From: an uncultured Bacteroidales bacterium
GTDB lineage: Bacteria > Bacteroidota > Bacteroidia > Bacteroidales > WCHB1-69
Assembly (NCBI GenBank): GCA_900316305.1
Contig: ONCM01000013.1
Location: 31,544-95,543 of the forward strand
Direction: 5' to 3'
DNA: 64,000 bases
Part shown: positions 9,175 to 18,310 of the stretch, piece by piece
Layout: each line of letters opens with the position of its first letter
How positions within the stretch are numbered: the stretch's first letter is position 1
Position numbers and translations under genes: made by a program
Notes under the pieces: generated by a model
Database searches by the model: none
What the model was told of the DNA's origin: nothing
What the model saw: the letters and a program-made list of their open reading frames with translations, nothing else

Positions 9175-9926
9175 TCCATTATCTGCTCTGACACTAAGCG
9201 ATACAATTCCTTTAATCGATCGTCAGACAGTGTGGAGATCTGCGCCCGCATCACGTTCACGTCGCCGCGCACGGCGGGACCAGTTTGCGCCTCTGCCGGT
9301 GTCATCTGCGAGACCTTCTCCACAGTCTGGCGCAAAACCGGCAACAGAATTTCAAACGGTAAACCATTTTCTTTCAGTAGTTTATACGCAATCTGGTACA
9401 TGGCGTTGCTGAAATTGCAGGCGAAAACCGCCGCCACATGCATCTTCGCACGCTGGGCTTCCGAAACTTCGTAACAAGTTGGGGAAAGCTCGCGGGCCAA
9501 CTCCCACATCAGCGTCTTGTGCTCGCCAGCGAAGTCGGACTCTAAGCACAACGGGACTTCCAACTTCCTCATATCCTGTGACTTCGTAAAGGTCTGCAAA
9601 GGATATATAACGCCGTATTGTTCTGCATAATCTTTCAGACACTGGCAGGAAACCGTGCCTGAGGTCGTAAAGGCCAACGGCAGTTTGAAAGGCAGCAACG
9701 GCAGTATCTCGTCGTAGGCCTTATCCGCCAATGCGAATATAAATATTTGATTATCAGGATTTAATTTCCGAATATCTTCGATAGCTTCCGCGTTGAGCAA
9801 ATCGGCCAGCGTTTGGGCGTGTTCCAAATGCCGACTGAACACCTGCGTAATCGGAAAGCGGGGATTACCCTGCAAACGCTGGGCGATCCACGTCGCCACA
9901 TTTCCAGAACCTATCAGCGTAATCAT
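9168..9926 (-). CDS. Rossmann-fold DUF2520 (F420/NADP oxidoreductase-like) protein
   Basis: Encodes 252 residues. The N-terminal NAD(P)-binding motif is MITLIGSGNVATWIAQRL. The C-terminal helical DUF2520 part contains AKMHVAAVFACNFSNAMYQI, resembling pyrroline-5-carboxylate reductase-type dimerisation domains. The substrate is unknown. Its ATG overlaps the stop of the upstream kinase gene by one base (TGATG), indicating translational coupling and a two-gene operon from the promoter at 11611. Confidence 0.8.
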   Translation of the reverse strand: MITLIGSGNVATWIAQRLQGNPRFPITQVFSRHLEHAQTLADLLNAEAIEDIRKLNPDNQIFIFALADKAYDEILPLLPFKLPLAFTTSGTVSCQCLKDYAEQYGVIYPLQTFTKSQDMRKLEVPLCLESDFAGEHKTLMWELARELSPTCYEVSEAQRAKMHVAAVFACNFSNAMYQIAYKLLKENGLPFEILLPVLRQTVEKVSQMTPAEAQTGPAVRGDVNVMRAQISTLSDDRLKELYRLVSEQIMEC

Positions 9927-11593
9927 CAGAGAGTAAAGAAACTACCACCGACAAACTCACGCAAGATAGAGGTTCCCGGAAGGGATGTTACGGGGATGGT
10001 CTTGAAGAATGAGAGCATTTTGATCAAGCGTGTAGCCTCGGCATATTCGGGAACCGTTTCCGGAACGTTGTACAGGATCGGCATCGCGTAGGGTTTGAGC
10101 ACTGAAAGCTCGAACACCAGCGAGGTATTGATCATCACATCGGCGTTCTCCTGATACGGGAAGATGTTCTTTTCTTCGCCGCGCCGCACACTGGGCCAAC
10201 GGCGTATTGTATCCACCGCAGAATATCCACGATAGTTGTAATCGCGTACAATCCTGCGTATCAACCGGTTATCGGAAGTCGGGATCGGATTCTGACGATC
10301 CAAAGAAAGGGAAGTGAGCGCAGACACGAACACCTTGAACTTAATCTCTTCCGGCACCTGTGCGGTCAATTCGGGATTGAGGCAGTGGATACCTTCGATT
10401 ACCAAGATGGCGTTCCCCCTCAGTTTCAGGGTTTTGCCAGTCCATATTTTTTTGCCTTGGGTGAAATCGAACGTGGGGATTTCCACCTCTTCACCGGCAA
10501 GAAGGCGATTGAGGGTATTGTTGAACAACGGCAAATCGATGGCGTACAACGATTCGAAGTCATACTCGCCATTTTCATCCTTCGGGGTATCGTCGCGCTC
10601 CACGAAAAAGTCATCCACGGAAATCGGCACCGGATAGTAACCCAACACCGCCAATTGCACCGACAAACGGCGGCATGAGGTGGTCTTGCCCGAGCTGGAG
10701 GGACCACTGATCAACACCATCTTCACGTCTCCGCGCTGATAAATCATGTCCGCCACACGCGCCATCTGCTTTTCTTGATAAGCCTCAGCCACCAACACCC
10801 CGGACTGTATCTGGACACTGTTAGAAAATTTGTTCAAATTGAAAACGTACGGCACCCCCATAGTTTCCACCCATTGTTTATCTAACTTATAGACAGAGAA
10901 CAATTTAGGGAACGTACGAGTTTTGGCCATCGCATTGATATTTTTCTTGGAAGGCAATTTCAACAACAATCCTTCCTCGTATTTCTCAAGGCCAAACGTG
11001 GTCAGATAACCCGTGGAGGGAAGCAAAAAACCATAATAGTAGTTAATACTTTTGCCCAGTTGATAGACAGAAGTGAAGATTTTGTCGCGATTCTTGAAAA
11101 ACTCGTACTTATCTTCCAATCCATGCTCCTGAAACGCTTTGATGGCATCTTGGGTCAACATCTCCTCACGGACGAAGGGGAGATCGCGACTCACCACATC
11201 CTTCATGAAGAGGTAAAGCACCTTCACCAACTTATCGGTAATAGGACCGTCCAAATTCTCCAAGGTGCAATATCTCCCTCCTGATATGGAGTGCTTGATG
11301 CGAAGTTTCACATCCTTCGGAAGAAGGGAATCAACGGCATGGAAAAGCAGGAAATAGAGAGAACGCATATAACCGTTCCGACCGTAATTACTGTAATAAT
11401 CGAAGAAATCGACTATCGCCGGTTTTGTCAGACGGAACGACATATCGCGTTCCTTGTTGTTCACCAACGCACCAAAATATGGGTTTTCGGGCTTTAATTT
11501 GGCTTTGCGCACAAACTCCTGAAGCGTGATTCCACACGGCACTTCAATTTCCTTGTTGATATTCTTGCAACAAATTTTAACGGTGTTCTTCAT
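9926..11593 (-). CDS. uridine kinase-like nucleoside kinase with TGS/ThrRS-like N-terminus
   Basis: Encodes 555 residues. The N-terminal ~60 residues are a TGS-like fold (IEVPCGITLQEFVRKA). A threonyl-tRNA-synthetase second-additional-domain-like region follows. The C-terminal half is a P-loop nucleoside kinase: Walker A GPSSSGKTT near residue 297, then SVDDFFVERDD and VIEGIHCLNPEL. The family is common in Bacteroidota and is annotated nucleoside kinase; the exact nucleoside is not determined. The start at 11593 follows a TACCTTTG box by 17 nt. It overlaps the downstream DUF2520 gene. Confidence 0.85.
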   Translation of the reverse strand: MKNTVKICCKNINKEIEVPCGITLQEFVRKAKLKPENPYFGALVNNKERDMSFRLTKPAIVDFFDYYSNYGRNGYMRSLYFLLFHAVDSLLPKDVKLRIKHSISGGRYCTLENLDGPITDKLVKVLYLFMKDVVSRDLPFVREEMLTQDAIKAFQEHGLEDKYEFFKNRDKIFTSVYQLGKSINYYYGFLLPSTGYLTTFGLEKYEEGLLLKLPSKKNINAMAKTRTFPKLFSVYKLDKQWVETMGVPYVFNLNKFSNSVQIQSGVLVAEAYQEKQMARVADMIYQRGDVKMVLISGPSSSGKTTSCRRLSVQLAVLGYYPVPISVDDFFVERDDTPKDENGEYDFESLYAIDLPLFNNTLNRLLAGEEVEIPTFDFTQGKKIWTGKTLKLRGNAILVIEGIHCLNPELTAQVPEEIKFKVFVSALTSLSLDRQNPIPTSDNRLIRRIVRDYNYRGYSAVDTIRRWPSVRRGEEKNIFPYQENADVMINTSLVFELSVLKPYAMPILYNVPETVPEYAEATRLIKMLSFFKTIPVTSLPGTSILREFVGGSFFTL

Positions 11594-11610
11594 TGTCTCG
11601 AAAATTTTGG

Positions 11611-11618
11611 CAAAGGTA
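11611..11618 (-). promoter_or_regulatory. -7 box TACCTTTG of the kinase-DUF2520 operon
   Basis: TAnnTTTG box 17 nt upstream of the ATG at 11593. Confidence 0.6.
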
Positions 11619-11687
11619 CATTTTTTTACTTTTACTTTGACTTTGAACTTTGAAATATACTTTTGGCTATTCCCTACTCCCTCTACC

Positions 11688-12521
11688 CTATTGTCTTATC
11701 CTCCACGCTTCCCAATCGATCTCTTTTTCAATCTGATTCTCGACATCATCGGGCAGTTGACAGAAGAAGTCGAGACCAGTAAGGCGTTCCACGTCATCAA
11801 CCGTGCGACAGTAGTAGTTCAGGTTGTGGTGGGTGCCGTTGTTGGCGTAAACAAAACCGACGGCCTTCCATTCGCCGCGCATGTCACAGAGCACGACCTT
11901 GAAAAAGGAGTCCGGCACGGCAATGCAGTTCTCCCCTATCGTTTCGGGATGTTTGGAAACGATGGGACCGCACACCACATAGACCTTGCCGAAAAAGTTG
12001 GCCCAGCCGCGCACACGGTTCTCCAGGTAATTCCAGTCGCCCTCGTTGAAGGTGTGGTTCTGCGGACAGATGTTGCTTAGGTAGAAGCACTCGCGCATGG
12101 CCGTCGCATCCCATTTCATGTCGCCGGCAGGCACCAGATGTCCGCGGTCGTAGGAGGTGTTCTTGTAGTCCCACCATTGCGCGGTCGCCCCCTTCACCTG
12201 TGGGTCGGGGTCGAACTTGGTGTACCGTTCCACCGGACCTGTAGTCTGTTCGTCCGTCAGCGAGTAAGCCACCCAGTTCGCCAGTCTCCATCCCTCGTTG
12301 TAATCTACAGTATATGCCTTATGCTCAATCTGTTGAGAATATTCCCGCGTCCGTGTATAAGCGGGGATCTCGAGTGCCCCTTCGGGCACGATGGCGGTCT
12401 GCGCAGAACGGGAGACACTATTCGCCCTAGCTCCGGCTTTTCCTTTCGTGGCGACACTGGCCACGATCAACACGACGGCGAACACCGCCGCCAAGATTAT
12501 CATTATCGTTTTTTTATTCAT
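11688..12521 (-). CDS. secreted/anchored DNA/RNA non-specific endonuclease (NUC1 family)
   Basis: Encodes 277 residues from MNKKTIMIILAAVFAVVLIV, a signal peptide or N-terminal anchor. The ββα-metal nuclease core shows the active-site box DRGHLVPAGD (catalytic His) and the Mg-ligand Asn in NICPQNHTFNEGDWNYLE. Such enzymes cut DNA and RNA without sequence specificity, probably outside the cytoplasm here. An in-frame ATG at 12554 would add 11 residues before the signal peptide. No -7 box is visible, so it may be co-transcribed with recX, 91 nt upstream. Confidence 0.85.
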   Translation of the reverse strand: MNKKTIMIILAAVFAVVLIVASVATKGKAGARANSVSRSAQTAIVPEGALEIPAYTRTREYSQQIEHKAYTVDYNEGWRLANWVAYSLTDEQTTGPVERYTKFDPDPQVKGATAQWWDYKNTSYDRGHLVPAGDMKWDATAMRECFYLSNICPQNHTFNEGDWNYLENRVRGWANFFGKVYVVCGPIVSKHPETIGENCIAVPDSFFKVVLCDMRGEWKAVGFVYANNGTHHNLNYYCRTVDDVERLTGLDFFCQLPDDVENQIEKEIDWEAWRIRQ

Positions 12522-12612
12522 CGTACGTATATATTTCGTTACTGCCACCGCCATTCCGGCGCCGACGGTAGGAGGCGGCGGAATCTCGGACTCGCCAGGG
12601 AACGCATTATCG

Positions 12613-13050
12613 TTACAACTCCTTCATCACTTCTGCTATGCTGTACCCTTTCGAAAGCAGATGTCGTATAAGCTTCTCGCGGGCGTTCTCCACATCGGGG
12701 TGCGACCGGTTCCACTTCTTGATAGCATTGCGCAGGCGGTCAGCATAGTCATCATCGGAGATTTTCTCGCAGGCGCTATGGATGAGTGCCGAAGGGATGC
12801 CTTTCGCACGTAAGGCCGCCACGATCTTCTGGCGTCCCCAAGTGGCTTTCACTTTGCTGCGCACAAAGGATTCCACGTAACGGCTTTCGTCAAGGAATCC
12901 GTTTTCCTTCAGCGATTTCAACACGGCCTCTTCCTGACTCTCAGAAAGACGAAATGACGTGAGCTTCCGTCTCACGTCATTTTCACAACGTTCCTGCCAA
13001 GCGCAGAAACGCTCCATTTTGCTCATGATGTCGGAGGGTATCTCCATCAT
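12613..13050 (-). CDS. recX: RecX family regulatory protein
   Basis: Encodes 145 residues made of three-helix repeats: ERFCAWQERCENDVRRKL, then GFLDESRYVESFVRSKVKAT, then IVAALRAKGIPSALI. RecX proteins bind and modulate RecA filaments. The start at 13050 lies one base after the stop of the rng gene (TAA C ATG ATG). The longer frame from 13101 would overlap rng, so the pair is read as one operon with tight coupling. Confidence 0.83.
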   Translation of the reverse strand: MMEIPSDIMSKMERFCAWQERCENDVRRKLTSFRLSESQEEAVLKSLKENGFLDESRYVESFVRSKVKATWGRQKIVAALRAKGIPSALIHSACEKISDDDYADRLRNAIKKWNRSHPDVENAREKLIRHLLSKGYSIAEVMKEL

Positions 13051-13051
13051 G

Positions 13052-14638
13052 TTAATCTCTGGCAGGTTCATTCCACAGGATGATTTCTTCCCCATGCTCA
13101 TTCAGATAATGAACCTCGGTCAGACGGCTGCTCTGGTTTGAGACCACTCTGACCAGCTTTTTGTATTGCCAGCACCACTTCATCCGGATGGACGGGAACC
13201 CTTTGGTCAGGTAGGCATAGACAAACGGATGCGCCACCACGGTGATTTTGGGCTCGTGCTGTTTTTCGTAGAGGAAATCCAAGGCATTGGCAATCTCATC
13301 CTCAATAACGATCGGGGGTTTGATTTTGCCGGTACCCTTGCAGGTCGGACAGACTTCCGTATTTTCAATGATTGTGGCTTGACGCACACGCTGACGGGTG
13401 ATTTGTATCAGTCCGAACTTGTTGAGCGGCAGGATGGTATGTTTGGCTTTGTCGTTGCGCATAAACTCCGCCATCGCCTTGTTGAGGGTATTCTTGTTGG
13501 CAGAGTCATGCAGATCAACAAAGTCGATGGTGATGATGCCGCCCATATCTCTCAAACGCAGCTGACGGGCAATTTCCTGTGCCGCTATCATATTGGTGTT
13601 CAGAGCGTTCTGCTCCGGTGTTTGGGAAGATTTCACACGATTTCCGCTGTTCACGTCGATGACGTGCATAGCTTCCGTGTGTTCAATAATCAGATAAACG
13701 CCATTTTTGACGGTGATCACCTTGCCGAAAGAGCCTTTGATCTGCTTGGCAACGTTGAAATGGTCGAAAATGGGACGTTTGTCGGTGTAGAGGTTGACGA
13801 TGGCCTCCTGCTCGGGCGCGTGCACGTGCAGGTAGTTCTTCACTTCCGTGAACATTTCAGGCGTATCGACATAAATGGCGTGGAAGGAGTCGTTGAGGAA
13901 GTCGCGAAGCAGCGAAGCCACGCGGTTCTCCTCCTGGGCAAGACGCACAGGGGCTTTGGAAGCGAAAAGATTCTCGACGGTTGTATCCCAACGGTAACGC
14001 AGCATGTCAAGGTCGGCACTGAGCTCCTCCACGGACTTGTGCTCCGCCACAGTGCGGATGATGATGCCGAAGTTGCGGGGACGGATGCTCTGCACAGCCG
14101 TGCGGAGGCGTTTGCGCTCCTCGCTACTCTTAATTTTCTGGGAAACAGAGACTTTGTCTCCAAAGGGGACCAGCACTAGATAACGGCCAGCGAAGGAAAT
14201 TTCGGTGGTGATGCGAGGACCTTTCGTGGAAATGGGCTCCTTGGCGACCTGCACCATAATCTGTTGTCCGGAGGTCAGCACATCGCTGATCTTGCCGTTT
14301 TTGGGGATATCCTCAAGGTATTGCACCCGACTGATACTGCGTTTGCCGGTTGTAATTGCCTGACTGACAAACGCGTTGATGGTTCTGCCATTGATGCCGA
14401 GGTCAAGATAGTGCAGGAAAGCTTCGCGTTCGCTGCCCACATCGACAAAAGCTGCATTCAAACCGGGCATGATCTTCTTGACTTTGCCCAAGTAGATGTC
14501 CCCCACTGAAAACTGTGCGGAGGACTTCTCGGTATGAATTTCCATCAACTTCTTGTCTTCCAACAGCGCTACCTGAACTTCGTTCGTGTGCGAAGTGATG
14601 ATAATTTCTTTTGTGATTTCTTCTTGATTGTTCTCCAT
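13052..14638 (-). CDS. rng: ribonuclease G/E family protein
   Basis: Encodes 528 residues. The N-terminal S1-like segment (FSVGDIYLGKVKKIMPGLNA) leads into the RNase E/G catalytic core. The metal-binding acidic residues appear in MHVIDVNSGNR and GGIITIDFVDL, and a Zn-link motif CPTCKGTG is near residue 435. It lacks the long RNase E C-terminal scaffold, so it is RNase G-like; it would process rRNA and mRNA. A perfect 15-bp hairpin (14650-14688) ends 11 nt before the ATG and could control translation. recX follows one base after its stop. Confidence 0.88.
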   Translation of the reverse strand: MENNQEEITKEIIITSHTNEVQVALLEDKKLMEIHTEKSSAQFSVGDIYLGKVKKIMPGLNAAFVDVGSEREAFLHYLDLGINGRTINAFVSQAITTGKRSISRVQYLEDIPKNGKISDVLTSGQQIMVQVAKEPISTKGPRITTEISFAGRYLVLVPFGDKVSVSQKIKSSEERKRLRTAVQSIRPRNFGIIIRTVAEHKSVEELSADLDMLRYRWDTTVENLFASKAPVRLAQEENRVASLLRDFLNDSFHAIYVDTPEMFTEVKNYLHVHAPEQEAIVNLYTDKRPIFDHFNVAKQIKGSFGKVITVKNGVYLIIEHTEAMHVIDVNSGNRVKSSQTPEQNALNTNMIAAQEIARQLRLRDMGGIITIDFVDLHDSANKNTLNKAMAEFMRNDKAKHTILPLNKFGLIQITRQRVRQATIIENTEVCPTCKGTGKIKPPIVIEDEIANALDFLYEKQHEPKITVVAHPFVYAYLTKGFPSIRMKWCWQYKKLVRVVSNQSSRLTEVHYLNEHGEEIILWNEPARD

Positions 14639-14649
14639 ACTATAATAAA

Positions 14650-14688
14650 GAAAACTAAATGACTCAATGGATAAGTCATTTAGTTTTC
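14650..14688 (-). promoter_or_regulatory. 15-bp hairpin in the rng leader / possible terminator after the small ribosomal gene
   Basis: GAAAACTAAATGACT (14650-14664) pairs perfectly with 14674-14688 across a 9-nt loop. On the minus strand it follows the stop at 14709 by 20 nt and precedes the rng ATG by 11 nt. The following bases are TTTATTATAG, a weak U-tract. Confidence 0.7.
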
Positions 14689-14708
14689 ATTTAAGAACGC
14701 GCAAAAGG

Positions 14709-14798
14709 CTATCTGTTCTTATGTCTGTTCTTTCTTAGTCTTTTTTTGCGCTTGTGCGTATTCATTTTCGCACGTTTACGTTTTTTTCCGCTAGGCAT
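14709..14798 (-). CDS. 29-residue basic ribosomal peptide (AURKAIP1/COX24, mS38-like)
   Basis: The ATG at 14798 opens 29 codons, too short for most gene finders. Nineteen of 29 residues are Lys, Arg or His (MPSGKKRKRAKMNTHKRKKR, then LRKNRHKNR). The pattern matches the AURKAIP1/COX24-domain peptides of Bacteroidota, related to the mitochondrial small-subunit protein mS38 and proposed to be ribosomal. The gene starts 26 nt after the HU stop and so is probably in the HU operon; no separate -7 box is visible. A hairpin follows. Confidence 0.75.
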   Translation of the reverse strand: MPSGKKRKRAKMNTHKRKKRLRKNRHKNR

Positions 14799-14824
14799 AA
14801 TGAAATTTATTGAATGATTATGAA

Positions 14825-15109
14825 TTATTTCGTGTTTTTCTTGACTGCTTCAACGAAGTCCTTGCAAGGTTTGAAGGCGGGGATGTTATGAGCCTTGATA
14901 GTGATGGTTTGGTTCTTGGAGATGTTGCGGGCAGTTTTCTCAGCTCTGTGTTTCACAATGTAGCTGCCGAAGCCTCTCAAATAAACGTTCTCACCATTGA
15001 TCATGGTCTTCTTGACAGATTCCATGAAAGCTTCAACGATAGTCTGCACGCTATTCTTTTCATAACCGGTGCGGTTGGAAATTTCATTAACGATTTCTGC
15101 TTTAGTCAT
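14825..15109 (-). CDS. HU family DNA-binding protein
   Basis: Encodes 94 residues covering the whole HU fold: N-terminal helices (TKAEIVNEISNRTGYEKNSV), the first β-arm (VYLRGFGSYIVKHRAEKTAR) and the C-terminal PAFKPCKDFVEAVKK. HU homodimers bend and compact DNA. The β-arm tip carries NISKNQTITIKAHNIPAF in place of the usual RNP-containing segment, a common Bacteroidota variation. A TATTTTTG box lies 40 nt upstream. The mS38-like gene follows by 26 nt. Confidence 0.92.
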   Translation of the reverse strand: MTKAEIVNEISNRTGYEKNSVQTIVEAFMESVKKTMINGENVYLRGFGSYIVKHRAEKTARNISKNQTITIKAHNIPAFKPCKDFVEAVKKNTK

Positions 15110-15149
15110 AATTTTATTCGTTTAATTGTTACTAAATTTTTTCGGGCTG

Positions 15150-15157
15150 CAAAAATA
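15150..15157 (-). promoter_or_regulatory. -7 box TATTTTTG of the HU gene
   Basis: TAnnTTTG box 40 nt upstream of the ATG at 15109. Confidence 0.65.
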
Positions 15158-15182
15158 CAATAATTTCTTTATAATCCAACAC

Positions 15183-16055
15183 TTATACAAAAAAAAGTTG
15201 AATTTTTTCGAAAATCCTTTTGGCGAGGCGGCTTGTGCCCACTCTGAAGAGGTCGGGCGTAACCCACTCTTTACCCATATTTTGCCTCCAAATATGCAAA
15301 TATGTGTATGCTTGTTGCAATTCCGAGAGGCCTCCGGCTACTTTTATACCCACTTTTTTGCCCGTATCATGGTAATGTTGCTGTATGGCGAACATCATCA
15401 CCCAGAAGGCTTCCGGGGTGGCATTGACGGCTATTTTTCCGGTCGAAGTCTTGAGGAAATCGGCCCCTGCATGGATGGCCAACTGGGATGCGCGGTATAT
15501 ATTTTGGGAAGAAACCAGCTCTCCGGTTTCCAAAATCACTTTCAATTTCTGCTTTGCACAAGCCTTCCGGATGGCACTGATCTCATCAAAAACCTGCTGG
15601 TATTTTCCCTCCAAAAACGCACCTCTGGAGATCACCATGTCAATCTCATCGGCACCCTGCTCCACGGCGTACTTCACTTCCGCCACTTTCAAATCAATGG
15701 GGAGCTGTCCCGACGGAAATCCGCCGGCCACGGATGCCACATGGATATCCGTACCCGCCAACTTCTCCTTCGCCAACGACACAAACGGCGAATAGACGCA
15801 AACAGAAGCGGTGGAGGAAATCCCTTTCTCATCATCGCGGAAGGAGATGGCCGTATCGCACAATTCCGACACCTTCTTGTGCGTATCAGAGCCTTCCAAG
15901 GTGGTTAAGTCCACACAGCGCAGGAGTTCTTTGCACATTTCCAGTTCCTCTTTATCCGTGTACGTGAAAGTCATATCCGTTCTCAAACGGTTCCGAAATT
16001 GAGCCTCCGAGAAGGGGAATTTCTGGATGGTTATCTTTTTTTGATTGTCTGTCAT
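15183..16055 (-). CDS. deoC: deoxyribose-phosphate aldolase
   Basis: Encodes 290 residues of a TIM-barrel class I aldolase that splits 2-deoxyribose 5-phosphate into acetaldehyde and glyceraldehyde 3-phosphate. The Schiff-base lysine lies in ADFLKTSTGK; the second active lysine in VGIKVAGGLS; the phosphate loop GTSRLAKRI is near the C-terminus. It starts just after the PorV/Q-like stop (16060). An upstream ATG at 16079 would overlap that gene. It is the last gene of a three-gene operon with the methyltransferase and PorV/Q. Confidence 0.9.
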   Translation of the reverse strand: MTDNQKKITIQKFPFSEAQFRNRLRTDMTFTYTDKEELEMCKELLRCVDLTTLEGSDTHKKVSELCDTAISFRDDEKGISSTASVCVYSPFVSLAKEKLAGTDIHVASVAGGFPSGQLPIDLKVAEVKYAVEQGADEIDMVISRGAFLEGKYQQVFDEISAIRKACAKQKLKVILETGELVSSQNIYRASQLAIHAGADFLKTSTGKIAVNATPEAFWVMMFAIQQHYHDTGKKVGIKVAGGLSELQQAYTYLHIWRQNMGKEWVTPDLFRVGTSRLAKRIFEKIQLFFV

Positions 16056-16059
16056 GATA

Positions 16060-17139
16060 TTATTTTTTAAATTTGTCAAGTCCTACCTTTAAAGATATAA
16101 TATGTGAGTACTGTGCGATGGAGAGGTTGCCCAAATCGGTGAAAGCATAATCGATGGCTACAATATTCTTTATATTAAGGCCAATACCGAAATTGATCTG
16201 CAAGGTGGTTTTCATCTTTCCGTCGAAGTCGGGCTCGCGTTGGAAATTGCCCAGTCCGAAACGCAATGCGACAATCTTCTTGTAGTCGAACTCCATTCCT
16301 AAATGGGGATCAACACTCATGAAATTGCTTTTTATCAACGAATTACGCTTGCCGTCGAAAGTACAGTCCAGTCCGATGGCGAAGGTACCGTGGAAGCCTT
16401 TGCCGAAGTGGACGGTCTTACCGCCGCCCAACAACAACGCCGGCATCGTCATTTCCAGCTCGTTTTCGGGAATCTCGTTGCCAGTTTCCTCAAAAACGGC
16501 GATGACATCGTCCGTGAGCGAATAACGCCACGCATTGAAGGTGGAAGTCCCGTCACGGAGCATCAGTCCTGCCTGCCAGCCTTTGCGATGGTACTGCAAA
16601 CCAAAGTCCAGCCCAAAGCCCCAAGAATTGGCGAATTTGCCAATTTTCCGATAGACGACCTTGGCATTCGCGCCAACGGAAAGCCCCTGCACCTGTGGGA
16701 ACGCATACGCGTAACTCAACAGGAAGGCATTGTCGGCAGCAGAGAAATACGTAATTCTATCGTAATCCACATTCCCTTGATCGTCAATCAATTGGGTGGT
16801 ATTCATAATATTGTCCACTCCGAAACGGATGTAGGAAAACGCGACCGCCTGGTTGGAGTCAATCTTAAACCCGATGCCACCGTAGTCGTATTTGGCGATG
16901 CCCGCAAAATACTCGGCATGCATCAGCGCCAGCTGGTAGCGTTTGTCCATGCGGGTCAAACCGGCAGGATTCCAGTAGGCGGAGGTGATGTCGTCCGTGA
17001 TGGCGCACATCGTGTTCGACATGCCCAGACCACGCGCACCGACGCCCAAAGAGAGGAATTCGTTGCTGTACTTGCTCTGCGCATGCACCCCCAAGGCGCA
17101 CATCGCAACCAAAACCAATATGGCGGCTAAGCGTCTCAT
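16060..17139 (-). CDS. PorV/PorQ family outer-membrane β-barrel protein
   Basis: Encodes 359 residues. A signal peptide (MRRLAAILVLVAMCALGVHA) precedes the PorV/PorQ signature FLSLGVGARGLGMSNT...AYWNPAGL. The remaining sequence alternates as in a FadL-like β-barrel and ends with an aromatic-poor KFKK tail. PorQ and PorV handle surface release or attachment in type IX secretion. Sequence alone does not separate PorQ from general PorV/PorQ homologues. Its ATG overlaps the upstream methyltransferase stop by one base (TGATG), so start and operon structure are firm. Confidence 0.8.
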   Translation of the reverse strand: MRRLAAILVLVAMCALGVHAQSKYSNEFLSLGVGARGLGMSNTMCAITDDITSAYWNPAGLTRMDKRYQLALMHAEYFAGIAKYDYGGIGFKIDSNQAVAFSYIRFGVDNIMNTTQLIDDQGNVDYDRITYFSAADNAFLLSYAYAFPQVQGLSVGANAKVVYRKIGKFANSWGFGLDFGLQYHRKGWQAGLMLRDGTSTFNAWRYSLTDDVIAVFEETGNEIPENELEMTMPALLLGGGKTVHFGKGFHGTFAIGLDCTFDGKRNSLIKSNFMSVDPHLGMEFDYKKIVALRFGLGNFQREPDFDGKMKTTLQINFGIGLNIKNIVAIDYAFTDLGNLSIAQYSHIISLKVGLDKFKK

Positions 17140-18296
17140 CAGTGCTGTTTTTGTTGTATTACGTGTTGCTTGCGATCGCCGGCAAAAAGTTCGTACTCCT
17201 GAAACATACACTCCAACGAACCGTTCAGCATCGGCCATCTATGGGAGGGCTTCAGCCCGATATACTTCAGTGCGTCAACGTCAGAACTGATGATGTATGC
17301 CCGGCAACCCGCATAGCGTTTCTTCAGCGTGTCACCGATTTCACGGTAGAGGGTATTGATGTCATCCACGGAAAGCCGCTCCCCGTAAGGCGGGTTCATC
17401 ATCACCACGGAAGGGCGGCGTTCAGGGTCTGAGTGACGCATGTCTTGTCGTTCCAGAACGATAAAATCTTGCAAACGAGCCTTTTGAACGTTAGCGCGGG
17501 CAACATCCAGAAAACGGCCATCAATATCAGATCCATAGAAGTTAATATCGACATCGTCCTTGATGTCGGCTTCGTCACGCACACTCTTCCAGAGCTGGCG
17601 GTTGAAATTCTTCCACTGGTAGAAACCATATTCGCGACGGTAGAAGCCAGCTGGGATGTTGAGCGCCTGCATAGCGGCCTCGATGAGCAGTGTTGCGCCG
17701 CCGCACATGGGGTCGATAAAGTCGCAAGAGCCCTTCCAGCCGCTCATCCGGACCATCGCTGCGGCGGTCACCTCGTTGAGTGGTGCCGGATGGTTGCGCA
17801 CCTTGTAGCCACGTTTGTGCAACGACTCGCCCGAGCTGTCCATAAATAGCTGGGCCTCATTCTTATAGACATGCAGGTGGAACTGCACATCGGGATAATC
17901 CTTATCGACAGAAGGACGGCGGTCGTACTTCTCACGGAAACGGTCGCAGATGGCATCCTTCGCCAACACAGAGGCATACAGCGGCGTTTTGAAGATGGAA
18001 TCGACGATGGTGGCGTGCACCGCCAGAGTACCGTCGGGCGAAAGACACTCTTCTGCGGGGAAATCGTAGATCTGCTCGTAGAACTGCCGGTTGTTGTTGA
18101 AAGTAAACTGCTTGCGGCGCCACAGGATACGCAAGGCCGTGCGACAAAAGTAGTTGGCACGGTACAGCATCGCCATGTCGCCTTCAAAGGCAACCGCCCG
18201 ACTCAGCTTCTGACAGTTCTCCGCACCCAACTCATGCAGTTCTTTGAAAAGCTCGGTCTCCAGTCCGGCAAAGGTTTTCGCAACAAAGTACTCCAT
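17139..18296 (-). CDS. THUMP-domain RNA methyltransferase (RlmL/Trm14-like)
   Basis: Encodes 385 residues. A ferredoxin-like/THUMP N-terminus (MEYFVAKTFAGLETELFKEL) precedes a methyltransferase core with motif I DFIDPMCGGATLLIEAA (about 190) and catalytic motif IV MMNPPYGERL (about 300), typical of N2-guanine RNA methyltransferases such as the RlmL N-terminal half. It probably modifies 23S rRNA. It is the first gene of the operon with PorV/Q and deoC. A strong hairpin (18311-18341) lies 14 nt upstream; no clear -7 box was found. Confidence 0.87.
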   Translation of the reverse strand: MEYFVAKTFAGLETELFKELHELGAENCQKLSRAVAFEGDMAMLYRANYFCRTALRILWRRKQFTFNNNRQFYEQIYDFPAEECLSPDGTLAVHATIVDSIFKTPLYASVLAKDAICDRFREKYDRRPSVDKDYPDVQFHLHVYKNEAQLFMDSSGESLHKRGYKVRNHPAPLNEVTAAAMVRMSGWKGSCDFIDPMCGGATLLIEAAMQALNIPAGFYRREYGFYQWKNFNRQLWKSVRDEADIKDDVDINFYGSDIDGRFLDVARANVQKARLQDFIVLERQDMRHSDPERRPSVVMMNPPYGERLSVDDINTLYREIGDTLKKRYAGCRAYIISSDVDALKYIGLKPSHRWPMLNGSLECMFQEYELFAGDRKQHVIQQKQH

Positions 18297-18310
18297 ATTT
18301 TCACTATTAT

